Below are positions 21,712 through 34,388 of a DNA stretch of 64,000 nucleotides, piece by piece. The translations under genes were made by a program, and so were the position numbers. Position 1 is the stretch's first letter, and each line of letters begins with the position of its first letter. Below the pieces are notes generated by a model. It saw nothing but the letters and a program-made list of their open reading frames with translations. It was not told the origin of the DNA and searched no databases. Location of the stretch: assembly GCA_963930775.1 (NCBI GenBank), contig OZ005698.1:4780501-4844500 (forward strand). Direction: 5' to 3'. The DNA comes from Cliona cf. orientalis. Taxonomy: Eukaryota; Porifera; Demospongiae; Clionaida; Clionaidae.

Positions 21712-21864
21712 GATAAATCGAACTGTAGAATTATATTACATGTACTCAGCTTTGTCAAATGATCGATAGAGTAATGTTTATTCATATACTTACCATGCCT
21801 GGCTGTCAGATAAATAAATTGAACTGTATAATTTATGTAGTCAGCTTTATCAAATGATCGACAT
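21712..21864 (+). repeat. Local direct duplication, 55 bp units about 97 bp apart
   Basis: GATAAATCGAACTGTAGAAT...CAAATGATCGATA at 21712-21768 is repeated with about 85 percent identity at 21809-21864. It is probably a local tandem duplication. Confidence 0.6.
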
Positions 21865-21983
21865 AAATGTGGCCCACGTCCGCTTTGCAGTCGGACGTCC
21901 ACCCGCTATTTCCACACAGACAGTTGGGATAGTGACAAGGATACCTTTCATTTCTGAGGCTTGTTGGAACTGCTTACTTTCTT

Positions 21984-22661
21984 ATGTACAGTGCTACATA
22001 TGACAGTACTAAATCTCCGGTACATTTATTTCACTCATGCAAATCAACATCCTCACTAGAACAGGACATTATGTGGCTAAATAAGATCAGGGAGCATGTA
22101 TGGGTGCACACTCATAAAGAAAAAAATTTGCTACCATCTCATACAGTACTAAAATTCCAATGGTTAAGAGCCCTCTGGGTGGTGCACTTGTGGTCACAAG
22201 CAGGCTCACAACACACTGAGATACTACCACCTACCCATCATGGATGGAAAAAAATTGAAGACGTTTGTACATTCCACTGGGATAGTGACAAGACCATTAT
22301 GACTATCAGGAAGAGAGTCGATAAACTGACAAAGGGATGTCGATGCTAAAAGAACATGTGCATGACACAACAATGTGGATGTAGGCAGAAGGGACTTGCA
22401 TGTGGTCCAGGATGCCTACATGTGGTCCCGGATGCCAATGTTTAAACTGTGCAAATATCCAACCACAAGCACCACCTGTACCCACAGAAACATCTTCACA
22501 CACACTGTATTTCAAGAATGAAATGGAACAGTCACTGTTAATAGGAGAAGAAGTAGAACTAAAAATGATTCAGAGAGCAGTGATACAGATATCGATACTA
22601 GTACTGATAGTGATACCGACACCGTCAGCAGTACTAATAGCGATTCAGCTGATGATATGTA
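21984..22661 (+). pseudogene. Decayed transposon-derived coding fragment with Cys-rich and acidic tail
   Basis: A frame with LPSHTVLKFQWLRALWVVHL and PTHHGWK, then a Cys-rich stretch (CGCRQKGLACGPGC, CLNCANIQP) and a Ser/Asp-rich end (DSESSDTDIDTSTDSDTD) to a stop at about 22661. This order matches the C-terminal part of repeat-associated proteins common in cnidarian and sponge genomes. It is broken, with a few interruptions; the element class is not clear. Treated as a fossil. Confidence 0.5.
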
Positions 22662-23305
22662 ATACAATTCATCTCAGAAGTCTACCCTATCATGCATAAA
22701 TTGCGCTGCTGTCCGAAATATAATTCTTATGCTCCATATATCTTGACACGCACCCTGCTAATACTACAGTTAATACTTGTTTACCTGGCGTAGGGATCTT
22801 TCGTGCTGCTCCTGTGTCAGCATTGATACAGGCATCTTGAAGGATGGCCATAACCTCGCTAAAGATCAAGGTTGACCATTATTAAATGCGGAACAATACA
22901 AAACTTACATGTAGTAGACACTTACAAAACTTACTTAGTTTGTGAAAAGGACCCTCTGCTCGTCATCTTTTACTGCATTTAGGAGGTAAGGGAGCTTTAG
23001 CTAGTTCCAAAAAGCATCTTGAACAACTTGTCTTCTTTGAAACTCACATGGCGACACACTTGACATCATGTGACATTAGGAGTGCAATTAAATATTTACA
23101 GTCGGTGCTATTGGCGGATTGGCTTTTCCTATCATTATGATATAAGTTACCTCATTATGATAATAACTGTGGAAAAGTATATTGTTACTGGGGATATAAT
23201 TATGGTAGCAGCTAAGTATTTAGTGTGGTACTTATATCCCTTGCAGGAATACAAAGCCAAAGCGCCGTTCCTCTGTAAGTTGTCCATTCATATTTAGATT
23301 CTACA
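22662..23305. other. Intergenic, no feature seen
   Basis: Nothing recognised. Confidence 0.4.
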
Positions 23306-23625
23306 GTGATAAGGAAGGAGAGTATCTTACTACACTATGGGCCTGTATCATAACCATTTACGGGGTCATGACCTTTGTAACATTCGATATTCACAGGCTT
23401 GAGTCCTCAGTAAGTTCGGTCCTAGCCGCTTGTGGGCATGTAGCTAAACTTCATGTACTGTAGAGCACTAATGCAGGTTGATGCAGCTCCTACTCATGTT
23501 GTAGGACAATCTCTTTGTATGTGAATATCATTATAAAGGTCATGACCCCCGTAAAGGGGGCCCATAGTAAAGTACATATAAGATACTCTCCCTCTCTGTC
23601 TATTATATACTCTTGAGTACATGAT
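23306..23625. mobile_element. MITE related to the foldback at 53996
   Basis: GGAGAGTATCTTAC...ACTATGGGCC...TACGGGGTCATGACCTTT on the left pairs with AAAGGTCATGACCCCCGTAA...GGCCCATAGT...GATACTCTCC on the right, arms about 90-110 bp. The right end TATTATATACTCTTGA matches the end of the foldback at 53996-54311. Confidence 0.6.
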
Positions 23626-24236
23626 ATTATATCTGTTCTAGATACAGTTGGGGGTTTCTACATGATTTAGAAGCCCTCGGGGCACATAGAGGAGGCTGGT
23701 TTTGAGAAGCAGGGTTTGATCAATCTACATGATTATGGCCAAGAGGGGGAATTCTCCCCCCCCCCTTCCCCCAACCTTTCAAAGTTTGAATGCTGCATAT
23801 ACGTAAATGAATGTAGTCAAGCGGCCAACATCCATGATTTTTAAACTAATCCCACAATACTGATAATTTGTAAGGTCTATAATAGGGTGACTTTCAATCG
23901 ATTTCCCCCTCTAGATCTTCGGAAAAAAAAACAGTTCAGATTCTCTATCCCAGTAGTCTAATACATAAGCGAAACCCATTTTGCAATGTTGTAACTCTCA
24001 TCAGCTAGTATCACAGAAAGCTCATATTAATTCTTTTGTTATGTATACCAGATTTGGCCTTGTACTAGGATAATGTGACTTGACTATAGCTTGTGTAGAG
24101 TATAATATATTATTATCCATCTCTGAAAATTGCGAGCTTGATAATGACACACGCTTCGCTGGGTGAACCATAGATGCTAGAAGTATTCTAGACTGAGAGC
24201 GAGCGTAGCTATCTACGTCCCCAGACCCCGCCTTTG
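23626..24236. other. Intergenic with one MITE fragment
   Basis: 23640-23695 (GGGTTTCTACATGATTTAGA) is a piece of the family at 41633-41949. A C-rich run lies at 23755-23770. No gene. Confidence 0.4.
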
Positions 24237-24557
24237 TAACCCTCGCGCGCGCATGCGTATAATGGGCCTATGCCGTATATAGCGCGAGACACATAACGTT
24301 CTATTTACACATGTATACGTAAAGTCATAGCAGAGCGCTGGGCAGAGGAAGTCAAGAAGCTTAGAATCAGCAAATGATGCCAAAACTGACCAACGAAGCG
24401 TTTTCTACGAAATCCACACAAATCATGCGTTTGGAATGCCATAAGGAATGTTATAACATCGCAGTTTGGACTCGCAAACGAGGTATGTAGCAGTTAGCGT
24501 GGTAACAGATAGACACACAGAACGACTACAGTAACCCTCGCGCATGCGCCGAGAGTT
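24237..24557 (-). repeat. TAACCCTCGCGCATGCGC repeat, copy A
   Basis: About 320 bp bounded at both ends by TAACCCTCGCGC(GC)ATGCG. It is the inverse counterpart of copy B (24824-25096). Shared inner blocks include GATTCTAAGCTTCTTGACTT and TTCCAAACGCATGATTTGTG. Confidence 0.7.
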
Positions 24558-24823
24558 AATTATATTGTCTACCAGACCTGTGACTGCCATAACATAATTA
24601 TTGACTGCACATACATGTACATTATACAATGTACATACCGTATAGCGGGTAATTTTTAGGGTTATAAATTTTCGTGAATAGTAAGATTTAGCCTCCAGAA
24701 TTGATTTGTGTTCTACATATAAATTTCGTGGCTTGACAATTGCACTTGCCACACCCTGTTCACCATCATCAAGCAAATCTATCGATGATTATCATCGAAG
24801 TGACAGAAACAGAGATTTTCTAG

Positions 24824-25096
24824 TTAACCCTCGGCGCATGCGCGAGGGTTATGGTAGTTGGTTTGTCTGTCTGTCTGTCTGTTACCACTCTAGCTGCTAC
24901 ATACCTTGTTTGTGAGTCCAATTTGTGGTATTGTAAGGTTCCTTATGGCGTTCCAAACGCATGATTTGTGTCATTTGCCGATTCTAAGCTTCTTGACTTT
25001 GCCCGAGCTAGCGATAGCATAACTTAACGTATAAATAGGTTGCGCGCTATATACGGTATGTACGTCTATAACCCTCAGCGCATGCGCGGTTGCATG
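24824..25096 (+). repeat. TAACCCTCGCGCATGCGC repeat, copy B, with (GTCT)n
   Basis: Starts with a 27 bp palindrome TAACCCTCGGCGCATGCGCG..., followed by a (GTCT) tract at 24878-24892, and ends ATAACCCTCAGCGCATGCGC. It lies head to head with copy A, 270 bp apart. Confidence 0.7.
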
Positions 25097-26394
25097 AATC
25101 CACCAGGGAGCTTTTGACGATCGTGGCTTCTTTTCAATTCTAAGGCTTAGCTGCCTGTATTCTTGTGGTACCCTTTGACTCTCTGGCTTGTATATGCATG
25201 CATGGAATTACAGTGCTTGAAACCAAGTGAGTTGCGATAATATTGGACATGCAATATTGCTCAGTGTACTTCAGTCTTGTGCCAAGGCTTTGCATCGTAG
25301 TCCTTCAAGTTAAGATGTAGCTAGCTAAGTCCCCAAGAATTGGAGTTTGGGCTACAGTGAGGGAGGTCGAGTTGACGTCGACACCACAGGGGTGTTGCTG
25401 CTATGAGCTGTTGAACTGTCTTGATGATAACACTGCTGTGCAAGTATAACATCAGCCTCATCCCTGTCTCGCCCTGGCCCCAGCCCTTTAGCTACCCCCT
25501 TTTCTGCATGCAACTGTTGAATCATGTAGCTAATGCCATGCAGCGCGCAGAGGGTTTTGTGCTCGAGAGAGCTCCAGTTTCATACTGTGTTTCGGATACT
25601 CAACAGAATAAACGAGGAAACAAGTTTAGACTGCGATAGTTTAGCTAAAATACAATAACTTCTTGGTTCAAAGCCTTCGCACTGGCTTTGTTGACACGTA
25701 GCGTCGACTGCAGTTGACCAGCTGTTTTGTCCGCCATGTTAGAATTCACCTATACAAATCCCCATTGTGTAAATGTAACTTCTGCATGCATGATTCACTT
25801 CCGCGTGCATAGGAGAATTGGGGGTCTTCGTGCAGACTGTAATGAGAAAATGAAGGAGTCAAAGAAGTATATTTTGCTGGAGCACATTGAATAGTGGAAT
25901 CATGGATTCTACATGCAACTCTAGTCTACAAGCAGAGGGCTCTAGATCTCCTCACTTGCCCCCGTATTGATAAATTAATTAAAAGATTGTGCAATTGAAA
26001 ATGTATGCATGCTAAAGGCTGAACTAATTGAAAAGATCGATGAAGTCCGAATATCCACAGAGTGGCCACAAAAATGTAGTAACTTTGGCGGCCTAGTTTG
26101 ATAGACCTTTTATGCACAATGATGAGGCCAGAGGAAGTACGAAAGCGTCACATGCCCAAGGCAAACTGCTGAGTCATCACTTTTATCCCCATAGACTTTA
26201 CATAGTAAACATTGTTGGTGATTTTCAAGGGTGAACCCCACGATATGAATGGGACAAGCGATTGAAACTACAGTGGTTGAGCTAGTGAACCCTCAAGGAT
26301 CCCACTATTTTTAGCTTAAGCATGTAGCTGCAGGCCGGTACATAAATTTGTACACTTTATCCAAGAAGCTACCTATAGTGTTCATGCCTGTAGC
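25097..26394. other. Intergenic, no feature seen
   Basis: No exon or repeat could be supported. Confidence 0.4.
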
Positions 26395-26770
26395 TAGTGC
26401 CACAACTAGGGACACACACATTATGCTTTTTAAAGTTCCTATTATGCTATGCTCTAATTCCCAACACCAAGCCAATTATGCTCATTGTTTTGTACCTATT
26501 ATGCTCTCGGTCCTCTCAATTTTTAGTATTTTGATACTAATCTCATTCGGAAACTTGTACCTCATGAAAGCTTTACTTCATAGAAAAGACAAGCTATGGC
26601 CATACTAGACTACCTTACTCACTAAACGTTGAAAAGTACTATGTACTTGGTCGATTACCTGACTGCCTTATAATTTAACCCTATTATGCCAGCATTATGC
26701 TGGCACAACAAAACCACCTATTATGCCCAAAGCAATGCCAGCATATTGTGCTTGTCTCTAGCCACAACTA
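26395..26770. mobile_element. Element with repeated CTATTATGC motifs
   Basis: The left end CTAGGGACACACACATTATG and right end (CATATTGTGCTTGTCTCTAG) are imperfect inverted repeats. The interior carries at least six (A/T)ATTATGC units on the same strand, and CCAGCATTATGCTGG forms a perfect small palindrome. Class unknown. Confidence 0.45.
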
Positions 26771-28833
26771 TCACGTTCACAGTGATCACCTTTAATTATA
26801 ATTTAGTCCTAGTTCTAGCTTCTAATGCTCAATGGTTAGGGACTGATAGTTGAATCCAGCAATGGGGTATGTAAGAGTCGCCAGTGTTTTATTTAGAGGT
26901 GGGTGCCCTGGGATTTCCCTTCTCCCTAAAATAGTGTATACAAAAATCAAAGATTTATATAATTAAGTTAAGGTAGAAGTTTGTTCGACTACTTAAAAAT
27001 GTTGAATATTGCATTGAATCACAACTCTTTCAGCACTAATTTTTGGTTAAAATAGTGATCCAGTGGTCTTAAAATTTTTTTTCTGTGGGGCATGCCCGCA
27101 TACCCCCACAGATGGCCATGCTTCAATGAAGCACAAACATAATTATTATGGTTTCCCCTCCTAACAAGAAAATCCAATATATAATGGGCTATATACAACA
27201 TGTAGGGGACTACAACCAATGTTTCTTGGATGGTGTATAACATGCACAGTAGATGATGGCAGCAATTACATATATATGTATTTGTAGATACTCAAAACCA
27301 CCAAGCCACTTGAGGAACTCCAAAATATTTCAAGCAGGGATGACAGGTAGAATATAATCTGTATTGCTTAAAATTGAATATGCACAAAAGTTTATTCGAA
27401 TGTTTCAGATTATCAAAAGATCGCCGTGTGAGTTTTGCCAACACAATTAAAATAAAGTAAGTCTGGGCTATTGTAGTGCTACATCTTTTATTATTATATA
27501 TGCGCATCTCATTCATCAGGGAATTTCTGCCAAACAAGGCCAGCAAAGAAGGTTAGCTTACTCTGCTAAATGGTCCAATGGTCCTTCAGTACAGAATCTT
27601 TTATGGAACCCCAGACTTGAATCACTAAGATCTTAAATTGTTATAGTGCATTTTCATGTTGCAGAAAATGGCCTGGGACTTGAAGGTGGGGAATGTGATG
27701 ATGAAATTACCACAGTAAGCCCCCATAGTATACCATAATATTTCGTATAGTGAAAAATTTGTATGGTTCATGTTTAAAATTGAATATTTGAAATTTTGCG
27801 TACCTTAGGGTGATAATTATTTGTGGGTACATTTCTGTGATTTGGCTTAAAGGCACTGTATCAGTATATAGCGGATAAAATAGAAACCGTGACATTTTTG
27901 TATTTTTCTGGGCCAGGAAAATGGGAACATCCATATATGCACTCCGCGTATTGTGGTTTTGTGACGTCGGGATCATGCCACTTACCCATGCTTGACCAGC
28001 TGATGTAGCACTGCGCCTGCGATTGGGCAAGAGAGCTAGTGAAATCGACATCGCCAGGATAGTGAGCGGTGCAGAAGTGTCAGTTTGTTTCTTCTTTTGA
28101 TATTTAGTCTTCATTTTTGTACTTTCCTGCCATCTAAGGTGCGTAAGGCTCGATCGAATGACAGCTGTGTGTGTGGTAGATGCCATGCGGCCAGCAATAC
28201 TGCCTGCACTTGCGCGCGCCTGATGTCACGTGTGGTTGATTTCCAATATTTCTGAAAATAGTAACACGCGGCCCTTTAAAACACACTTTGCAAGTACTAA
28301 ACTCTGTGATTTGTAGGCAAAAATGGTACAGGGTCAACAAGTTATAATGCACATAATATTATATACATGTACTAATGCAAAATTTTGTGTTTTTCGACCA
28401 ATCTGCAGAAATATCGAACGTTAGCAGTGTTGTAGCCAGCTTATATTTCAAAGGGGGTGGTGGTTAAAAGATCAAGCATTATTCTGGTTTTAAAAACTAC
28501 AACCAACAAAACTGAGGTCGGAGGGGGTGGCCACCTACAACCCTGGTTAGTACCTGCAAAAGATGGTCACCCTAAGATAAATCTAGTGTTTTATTAATTC
28601 TTTGAATGGCCTACTTGGACATCTATTAGCTTCAGCTATATAGTCCTCAATGACCACCAGTAGCTGCCTACCTTAAGGACAGGTTAAATTATGAGTACTT
28701 ACTTTTGCAATTTGCTCACATTTAGCTGGTACTAATAATTGCGGAATTGCAAAAAATCAACCACACCCACTAATTATACAGTTAATATTCTTCAACAATA
28801 GTATTGTTGTACATGTATAACTTAATAAGATAA
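26771..28833. other. Intergenic, with a possible 430 bp element
   Basis: TTAAAGGCACTGTATCAG at about 27848 and GCGGCCCTTTAAA at about 28270 could be inverted ends of one element, but the match is only about 9 bp. A transposon-like GGGGCATGCCCGCATACCCC motif lies near 27088. No gene supported. Confidence 0.3.
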
Positions 28834-29300
28834 TACCATAGAATCCCAATATTACGCCCCCCCCCCCTTTGTGCATGCTAGGATTGGGCAAAAGTGGGGA
28901 GGGGGCTTATACGCGGGACAGTTACATTTCTGTGCGATGACCATTACCGACCGTCGAATATAATGTGGGCGCGCGATCTGTTCTCTCTCTGGCTGTTTGG
29001 TGGGCAAAACTCGAGAAAAACGATAAAGTAAGCATAATATGACACAAATATCTAGTTTGCTAGCTGTAGCTGCTGTTTTTATTGGCTTATGGACTCTATT
29101 TACCAGTCAGGGAGGGGAGCGTAAACGTGGCTACGGTAGCCAGATGACTGTGGAGAAGATACAGACGCGAACTCTGTAGAACATGCGTATTTAATCGAAT
29201 TTCAAAATTACGTTCATAAAATATTTTATATTCGCGGGTATTAAGTATTGCGATTTTGACATGAATTGCAAAATTCGCAATTAATAGTACCCGTTATTAA
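28834..29300. mobile_element. TACCATAGAATCC family copy
   Basis: Starts TACCATAGAATCCCAATATT followed by GCCCCCC and GGGGGCTTATACGCGG. An inner block GGCTGTTTGGTGGGCAAAAC and TATTGGCTTATGGACTCTA recurs at about 60178-60275, which also ends with a GCGTAAT...GGATTATACGGTA terminus. The right end here is unclear. A short deletion form is at 38947-39031. Confidence 0.5.
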
Positions 29301-29329
29301 ACCTATCCCTAAGGTATATAGTTTTAATG

Positions 29330-29570
29330 GTGCATACGGTACAAGGTCGTCAATATAGTGTGTGCACAGTCTACAAGCCAGATGGATGCCGGCGCCTCAA
29401 TCACAGAGATGGCGTCTGAGATCAACTCTCGACCTCGACAGTGATAAGTTTCAATGCTTCGATCGCAGGAGATGAACTCAACAGCACAGTACAGCTTCCA
29501 AACTTGAGATTGCTTGTGGCATGGCACGCTGCATGCATGATGCTATACATAGCACAAGGCTAGCTTTATC
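29330..29570. repeat. Dispersed repeat (GGTCGTCA...CTCGACAGTGA family)
   Basis: Shares GGTCGTCA(A/G)TATAGT, CTCGACAGTGA and ATGATGCTATA blocks, in order, with 39065-39310, and weaker blocks with 48325-48560 and 17165-17300. Class unknown, no inverted ends seen. Confidence 0.55.
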
Positions 29571-29840
29571 CACTGGATTTTGTCAGCCAAGAGAATGCAT
29601 GAACTGCAACATTTAATTTCACAGACAGATCAGCTGCCGGAGAATAAAAACTACAAACTTTGAATGTACATGTAGTGCCTAGCTTACATGTTAGTTAATA
29701 GTATTAATTAGTTGACGGTTTGTTTGGTCTCATCAGAGTGCTGGTACATGTAGGTACATGTAGGTAGTACTGTAGTGTCCTGGGCAAGTGCCCTTGTACC
29801 ACATTTCAAGAGGTCAATGTAGCAGCTCTATACAAATGTA

Positions 29841-29930
29841 TACCATTTACATCCTGGGTAAAGCGCCCATGTGAGCCAAATCGCAAGTTCTGTCAAAGTG
29901 CCCATGGGCACTGAACCTGAGACTATGGTA
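29841..29930. mobile_element. 90 bp MITE with TACCAT...ATGGTA ends
   Basis: TACCATTTACATCCTGGGTA pairs with TGAACCTGAGACTATGGTA around a core of GCGCCCATG and GTGCCCATGGGCAC. It is a very short relative of the element at 4361-4948. Confidence 0.6.
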
Positions 29931-31054
29931 TACCAGTAAGTTGTGTATTATACTAAAAGCAAAGGCACCCCTGCACCTACTCCCAAAATATCCCCTTGCA
30001 TGGATTTTCCGTTGGAATGAAGTTACAGTAGCAATGTTGTATGGGGTATGTCCTCTAGGAACCTTTAGTTTATAATACAACATTGTAGCTCTAAATAAGT
30101 CACCATATGTGCAAAACGTTACCCACTTCTGGTGCTCAGCAGCTGCTATTAATGTTCACACACATAATTATGTAGGTAAATCTACAAGATGGCAAGGAGA
30201 CCACAATACAAATTTCTACTCCAAAGGGGAAAAAGTGCCGGAGAATCTCTGTCAACACTGGATCAAAAATGGAACGTTTCTCTTTGATTCCCAAACTAGA
30301 TCGATCTTTCTCTTATTGTGAATCTGATGAAGACTTTGAGGTACATGTATGTTACTCTTACATACTGGCCATATTGACCATTTGCTGCTGTATCCTTCAC
30401 TTTGGCTACTAGTTCCTGGATTAAGTAGCCATTTTTATCATTGTTTCCTTCACAACCAGTCTATGCTAAGGTGACTGGAAGGCTATCAGTAATTTTGTAT
30501 TACGTATGGAAGTTGATAATATGCAAGCCGCATACGTGGTGGTAAAATTGTAGTTACACTGTTCAGCTTGTAACTTTTGTTGTGAACAAGCTATGACCTT
30601 TCTCTATTGTACAATGTATACAGTGATGGCATTTCAGTAGTTCTACATGGCTAGTTGGTATGTTTGATGTACATGTACATGTATGCACTGTTAGCCTAAC
30701 ATAACCATCTTTGTTTTTGGCGTGAGTATTTCAATTGAACTCAGACCCATAACCTTTATTTCAATAATTGAGCATGTAGGTGTATATTACAGAGGGCTAA
30801 AGAGTGCCACAAGCTTGTTGAAAATTTACTCACTTTTGGATTATTGTAATTAAAAGTTTAGTGCAGTATACCATCATACTGAAACTCATTGTTCTAATTG
30901 AAAATACATATACAATTGCAAATCAAAGCAGTTATATCGCTGATTTTATTTCTGAGTGCCTTAGCATGATACTATCGACATAGTCTCATCATGTGTTGTA
31001 TGCATGTATGTGTATGTGAGTTTAAATTTTGCCTCTATCTGTGGAAACCATGTA
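29931..31054. other. Intergenic, no feature seen
   Basis: Short ORFs only; nothing recognised. Confidence 0.4.
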
Positions 31055-31760
31055 TCATAGAGTCGGTAGACTCTATAAGTAGGGATGGCACGGATACTCC
31101 ATATATGTAATACATTACAAATATCAAAATATCTCGAAACAGGTAATGTTGTGAGATTTCTAAGTGTCAAAATCAGAATCTACAGCAAATTATCGATCTA
31201 ATAAGACCAAGATCATTTATCAATTCCATTGTATATGCCAGAACCAGATGTTCAAAAAATAGCCATTTTCTCAATCTTTCTTTCTTTCTTTCTGTTTTCC
31301 TAGGCTAACTCAAGACTACCATGAACGCTCACCTTAGTTCGAGTATAAATCCACTCCATTTTGGAGCGCACACGTCTGTGGCACGCTCGTTTTGTGTTAT
31401 CAGGACAGCGATTTAATTGTGGGTGTGTACAGCGCATTTTGCGAGTGGGTGTGTCTAATTAGCCATTTTGTCATATAATGCGCATGCTCATACGGTGTTG
31501 CCATGGTGAAGTCATGTGACCGATGTCAGTGGTGCGCATGCGCCGGGACATGCTCGAGTGCTCAAGCGCTCAGCTGATCGATCAGCTCAGTGAACTAAAG
31601 ATTATGGTGGCTGCTACCAACAGTAAACTTACTGGCCTATAGAATACGCTCCCGAAACAGAAGATTTTCGTCGCTATTTAGTTCTAAACGGCCTTCTTTC
31701 AAGTTCGCCGGTCAGCCAGCTTCCGGAACGAGATAACGAGGCCCGGGGCGTGGCTTCATT
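31055..31760 (-). repeat. Promoter-exon-like dispersed block, longest copy
   Basis: Starts with the ATAGAGTCGGTAGACTCTAT hairpin and matches 3734-4130 throughout, then extends through TTGCCATGGTGAAGTCATGT and beyond. On the minus strand an ATG at about 31360 (MEWIYTRTK) runs into AAG|GTGAGC. CATATAATGCGCATGCTCA lies upstream in that direction. Confidence 0.6.
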
Positions 31761-32113
31761 CGCAGGTCGAGAATCCCACTGATGTATGTTAGTGTGTGAT
31801 GCAAAAGAAGACGTCCTAGCTAGCTATCAAACGACTGCCTGGGATTTGCACTTACAGGAATATTCAAGTTTGAAATCACGGTGTGTTGCGGTTCCATAGC
31901 TCAGGCCTACCTTGGTCCAGAAAAAAAGAAGTTGTAGCTATTTCTAAGCATTTATAAATAACAATGAATAGGCAAATCATAATATCAGGTCACCATGGTA
32001 TGTATAATTTCATGCCCGGCCTCTGTCCCCACGAAATTAGTCAACTAGGTGGCATTGATGAAATTAATGACAATCATGAGCTACCCCGAGGGCTCTAAAA
32101 AAAGAACACTAAC

Positions 32114-32478
32114 AAGTACAAAAACAATTGAATAAAATTGAAGGATGAAGTAGGGATGGTAGTGCCAAAAAATACACAAACAAGAATTGTAGGGATAACG
32201 TATCACACCCACTATACATCCCTACGCTTGCTTTTTGAGTAGCCGTGCACACATAATATTATGATGATATATGGGGCACATGCAGGAATGGAAAATCAAT
32301 ACCGTAAACCCATGGATAGCGATACTTTACATACTAAATCAGAAGTGTATGATATTAATTATCAAGAAAAGCATGCATAGGGATGTATAGTGGGTGTGAT
32401 ACGTTATCCCTACAACTCTTGTTTGTGTATTTTTTGGCACTACCATCCCTACTTCATCCTTCAATTGTTTTTGTACTT
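32114..32478. mobile_element. Intact 365 bp MITE, AAGTAGGGATGG family
   Basis: Arms 32114-32245 and 32353-32478 are inverse complements, ends ACAAGTACAAAAACAATTGA. It follows the promoter-exon block by about 350 bp, the same association seen at 3.7-4.3 kb and 8.3-8.8 kb. Confidence 0.78.
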
Positions 32479-33781
32479 GTGTACATATGATTATAGCTGA
32501 TTTGTGGATTCAGTAGGGTGAAGTAAAATGAAGTGCTTGCTTCCACCTGCCTGCAGGGTTTCATAGAGCAGTATGTTAATTCCCCCCCTCAAGGGAGGAG
32601 GCTACATAGTGTTATTGCATGTGATTGTCACAAAACCTGTTAAGCATTTGTAATCATGGTATAAAGGATAATGCATTACTAATACCAGATTTGGCCAAAA
32701 TGGGTCTAAATGCTCTCTAAGAGGTCTAAAACTTCCAAAAGCTGCCATGGGCATGCACACAGATCCCCAGAGATGGCAGTGTTTATTACCCCACGTCCAT
32801 GCGCAAAGGGTAAAGCAATGTCAAGTTTTAGGCATCTGTGTGTGCTGTAAGCACAACGAATTGGTAGATATCGGTGAAAAACTGGTTTCTATGCACTTCG
32901 AATTGTTGAAATGGCTTACTAGCGCTATAAATCGTGCATTTTCTGTTCTGCATGCCTGTTGATTATCGACCACACCCACTATACCAGAGCAGATGATAAT
33001 TATGATACTACATATGTCAATGTTGGCCGGACATGATCTGATATCAAGTTATATGGCCCCATTTAGCTATATACAAAACTATCTGTCTAACAATAATAAT
33101 GGTAATAATAAAATTAAAGACTAAGTAGACATAAATCCTATTAAATTACTGAGATATTCCCATGATGATGTTGTTGTGAAATCTCAAATTAATGCAATGA
33201 AATTCGCGTCATGGCATAGTACAGGGATTTTCATAGGCCATGATATTGCTATAATTTATAGTTATGAGTGTAGTATACATTTCATAGGCTTTGAAAATCA
33301 TATGATTTTGTAAGCAGGTATGAAATTTCATGATTTGACTGAGTTGATATTTCACATGCTGTGAAAATCCTATGATTTATCCTAATAGCAGGTGAACATA
33401 AATCATAGGCTCCCTTGCAATTGCCTATGATTTAAGTTTAATGCACAAAATGTAAGACTGTATGCATTTAATGGATTCTCCAGCACACGCATTTCACATG
33501 CATGCAAGAAAGGAGCCAATCAGATGCATTCAGTATGATAAAAAGCAGCTGATATCGATGCTATAGTATAGTTTTAAGCCAGGCTAAATTTTTGAAGATG
33601 GCTGTTTAGTTGCCCATAAGTGAACAGCAATTTAAGGTATTAAGCCAATTTTGGGAATACTCAGAGCATCAAAGAAGATCAACCTGCAGCTGGATCAGGT
33701 GAGTGCTATGTCTGCATGGTCCAAGTCTGTGCAGCTGCTCACAAAAGAAGAAAAACAGCAAATTTACTGAAGCCCAGGAAG
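32479..33781. other. Intergenic, with CATAGG/CCTATGA-rich stretch
   Basis: 32740-32830 resembles an inverted end of the family at 1597-2075. 33228-33440 repeats TCATAGG or CCTATGA at least six times on both strands. No gene. Confidence 0.4.
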
Positions 33782-33894
33782 TACCATAGAAACTGATTGT
33801 TAAGCGCTGCTCGCTGTTAAGCGCATAGTTTTCAGCTTTACCGCTCTTTGTTAGGCGCATATGCCCAGCAAGCCAGCTGAACGACAAGCGATCA

Positions 33895-34388
33895 CAGGGT
33901 TTCATTTAGGGGGGGGCGGGAGGGGTCACTCGCCCCCCCTTGGAAGCTGGCTGCCCCCCCTTGAGAGTAGCCACCATCCATACATGCAATACATTGCATA
34001 AGTAAAAGATTTAAACGGTGAAAGTGTCCAAAGCGGCAGTTTTGCTCATTTTAAAGCCATAATTTAGCTAAAGTTTCGCGCTATGCGCGGTAGGAGACAT
34101 ATCCCACATCCTTGCAATATTTGACTTGAAATAGAGGGGAACCAGTGGATATTATTGACAGACATTCCCCATCTGAGTGCTCAGAAGCCACCAGAAACAG
34201 TCTCAGAGGTTGAAACATTAAAAAATTTTCCTGGGGGAGCATACCCCCAGACCCCCCCAATATAATGAAGTTAATGAGCACAACATCATTCTTCACGGAT
34301 GGAAAAACATACTATAGTCTTTGCCCCCCCTTAACTCTGAAATTGTCGCGTTTGCCCCCCCTTGACGAAAATCCTAAATGAAACCCTG
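33895..34388. mobile_element. CAGGGTTTCATTTAGG element, copy 1, 5 bp TSD
   Basis: The ends CAGGGTTTCATTTAGG and CCTAAATGAAACCCTG are perfect inverted repeats, flanked by GATCA on both sides. G/C-homopolymer-rich subterminal sequence. The interior matches the copy at 47571-48307 closely. The terminus looks hAT-like, but the 5 bp duplication leaves the class open. Confidence 0.82.

Noticed and set aside
27707-28352. Minus-strand ORF of 159 residues
   Set aside because: Composition and frame carry no domain; it overlaps a possible short element and has no splice context.
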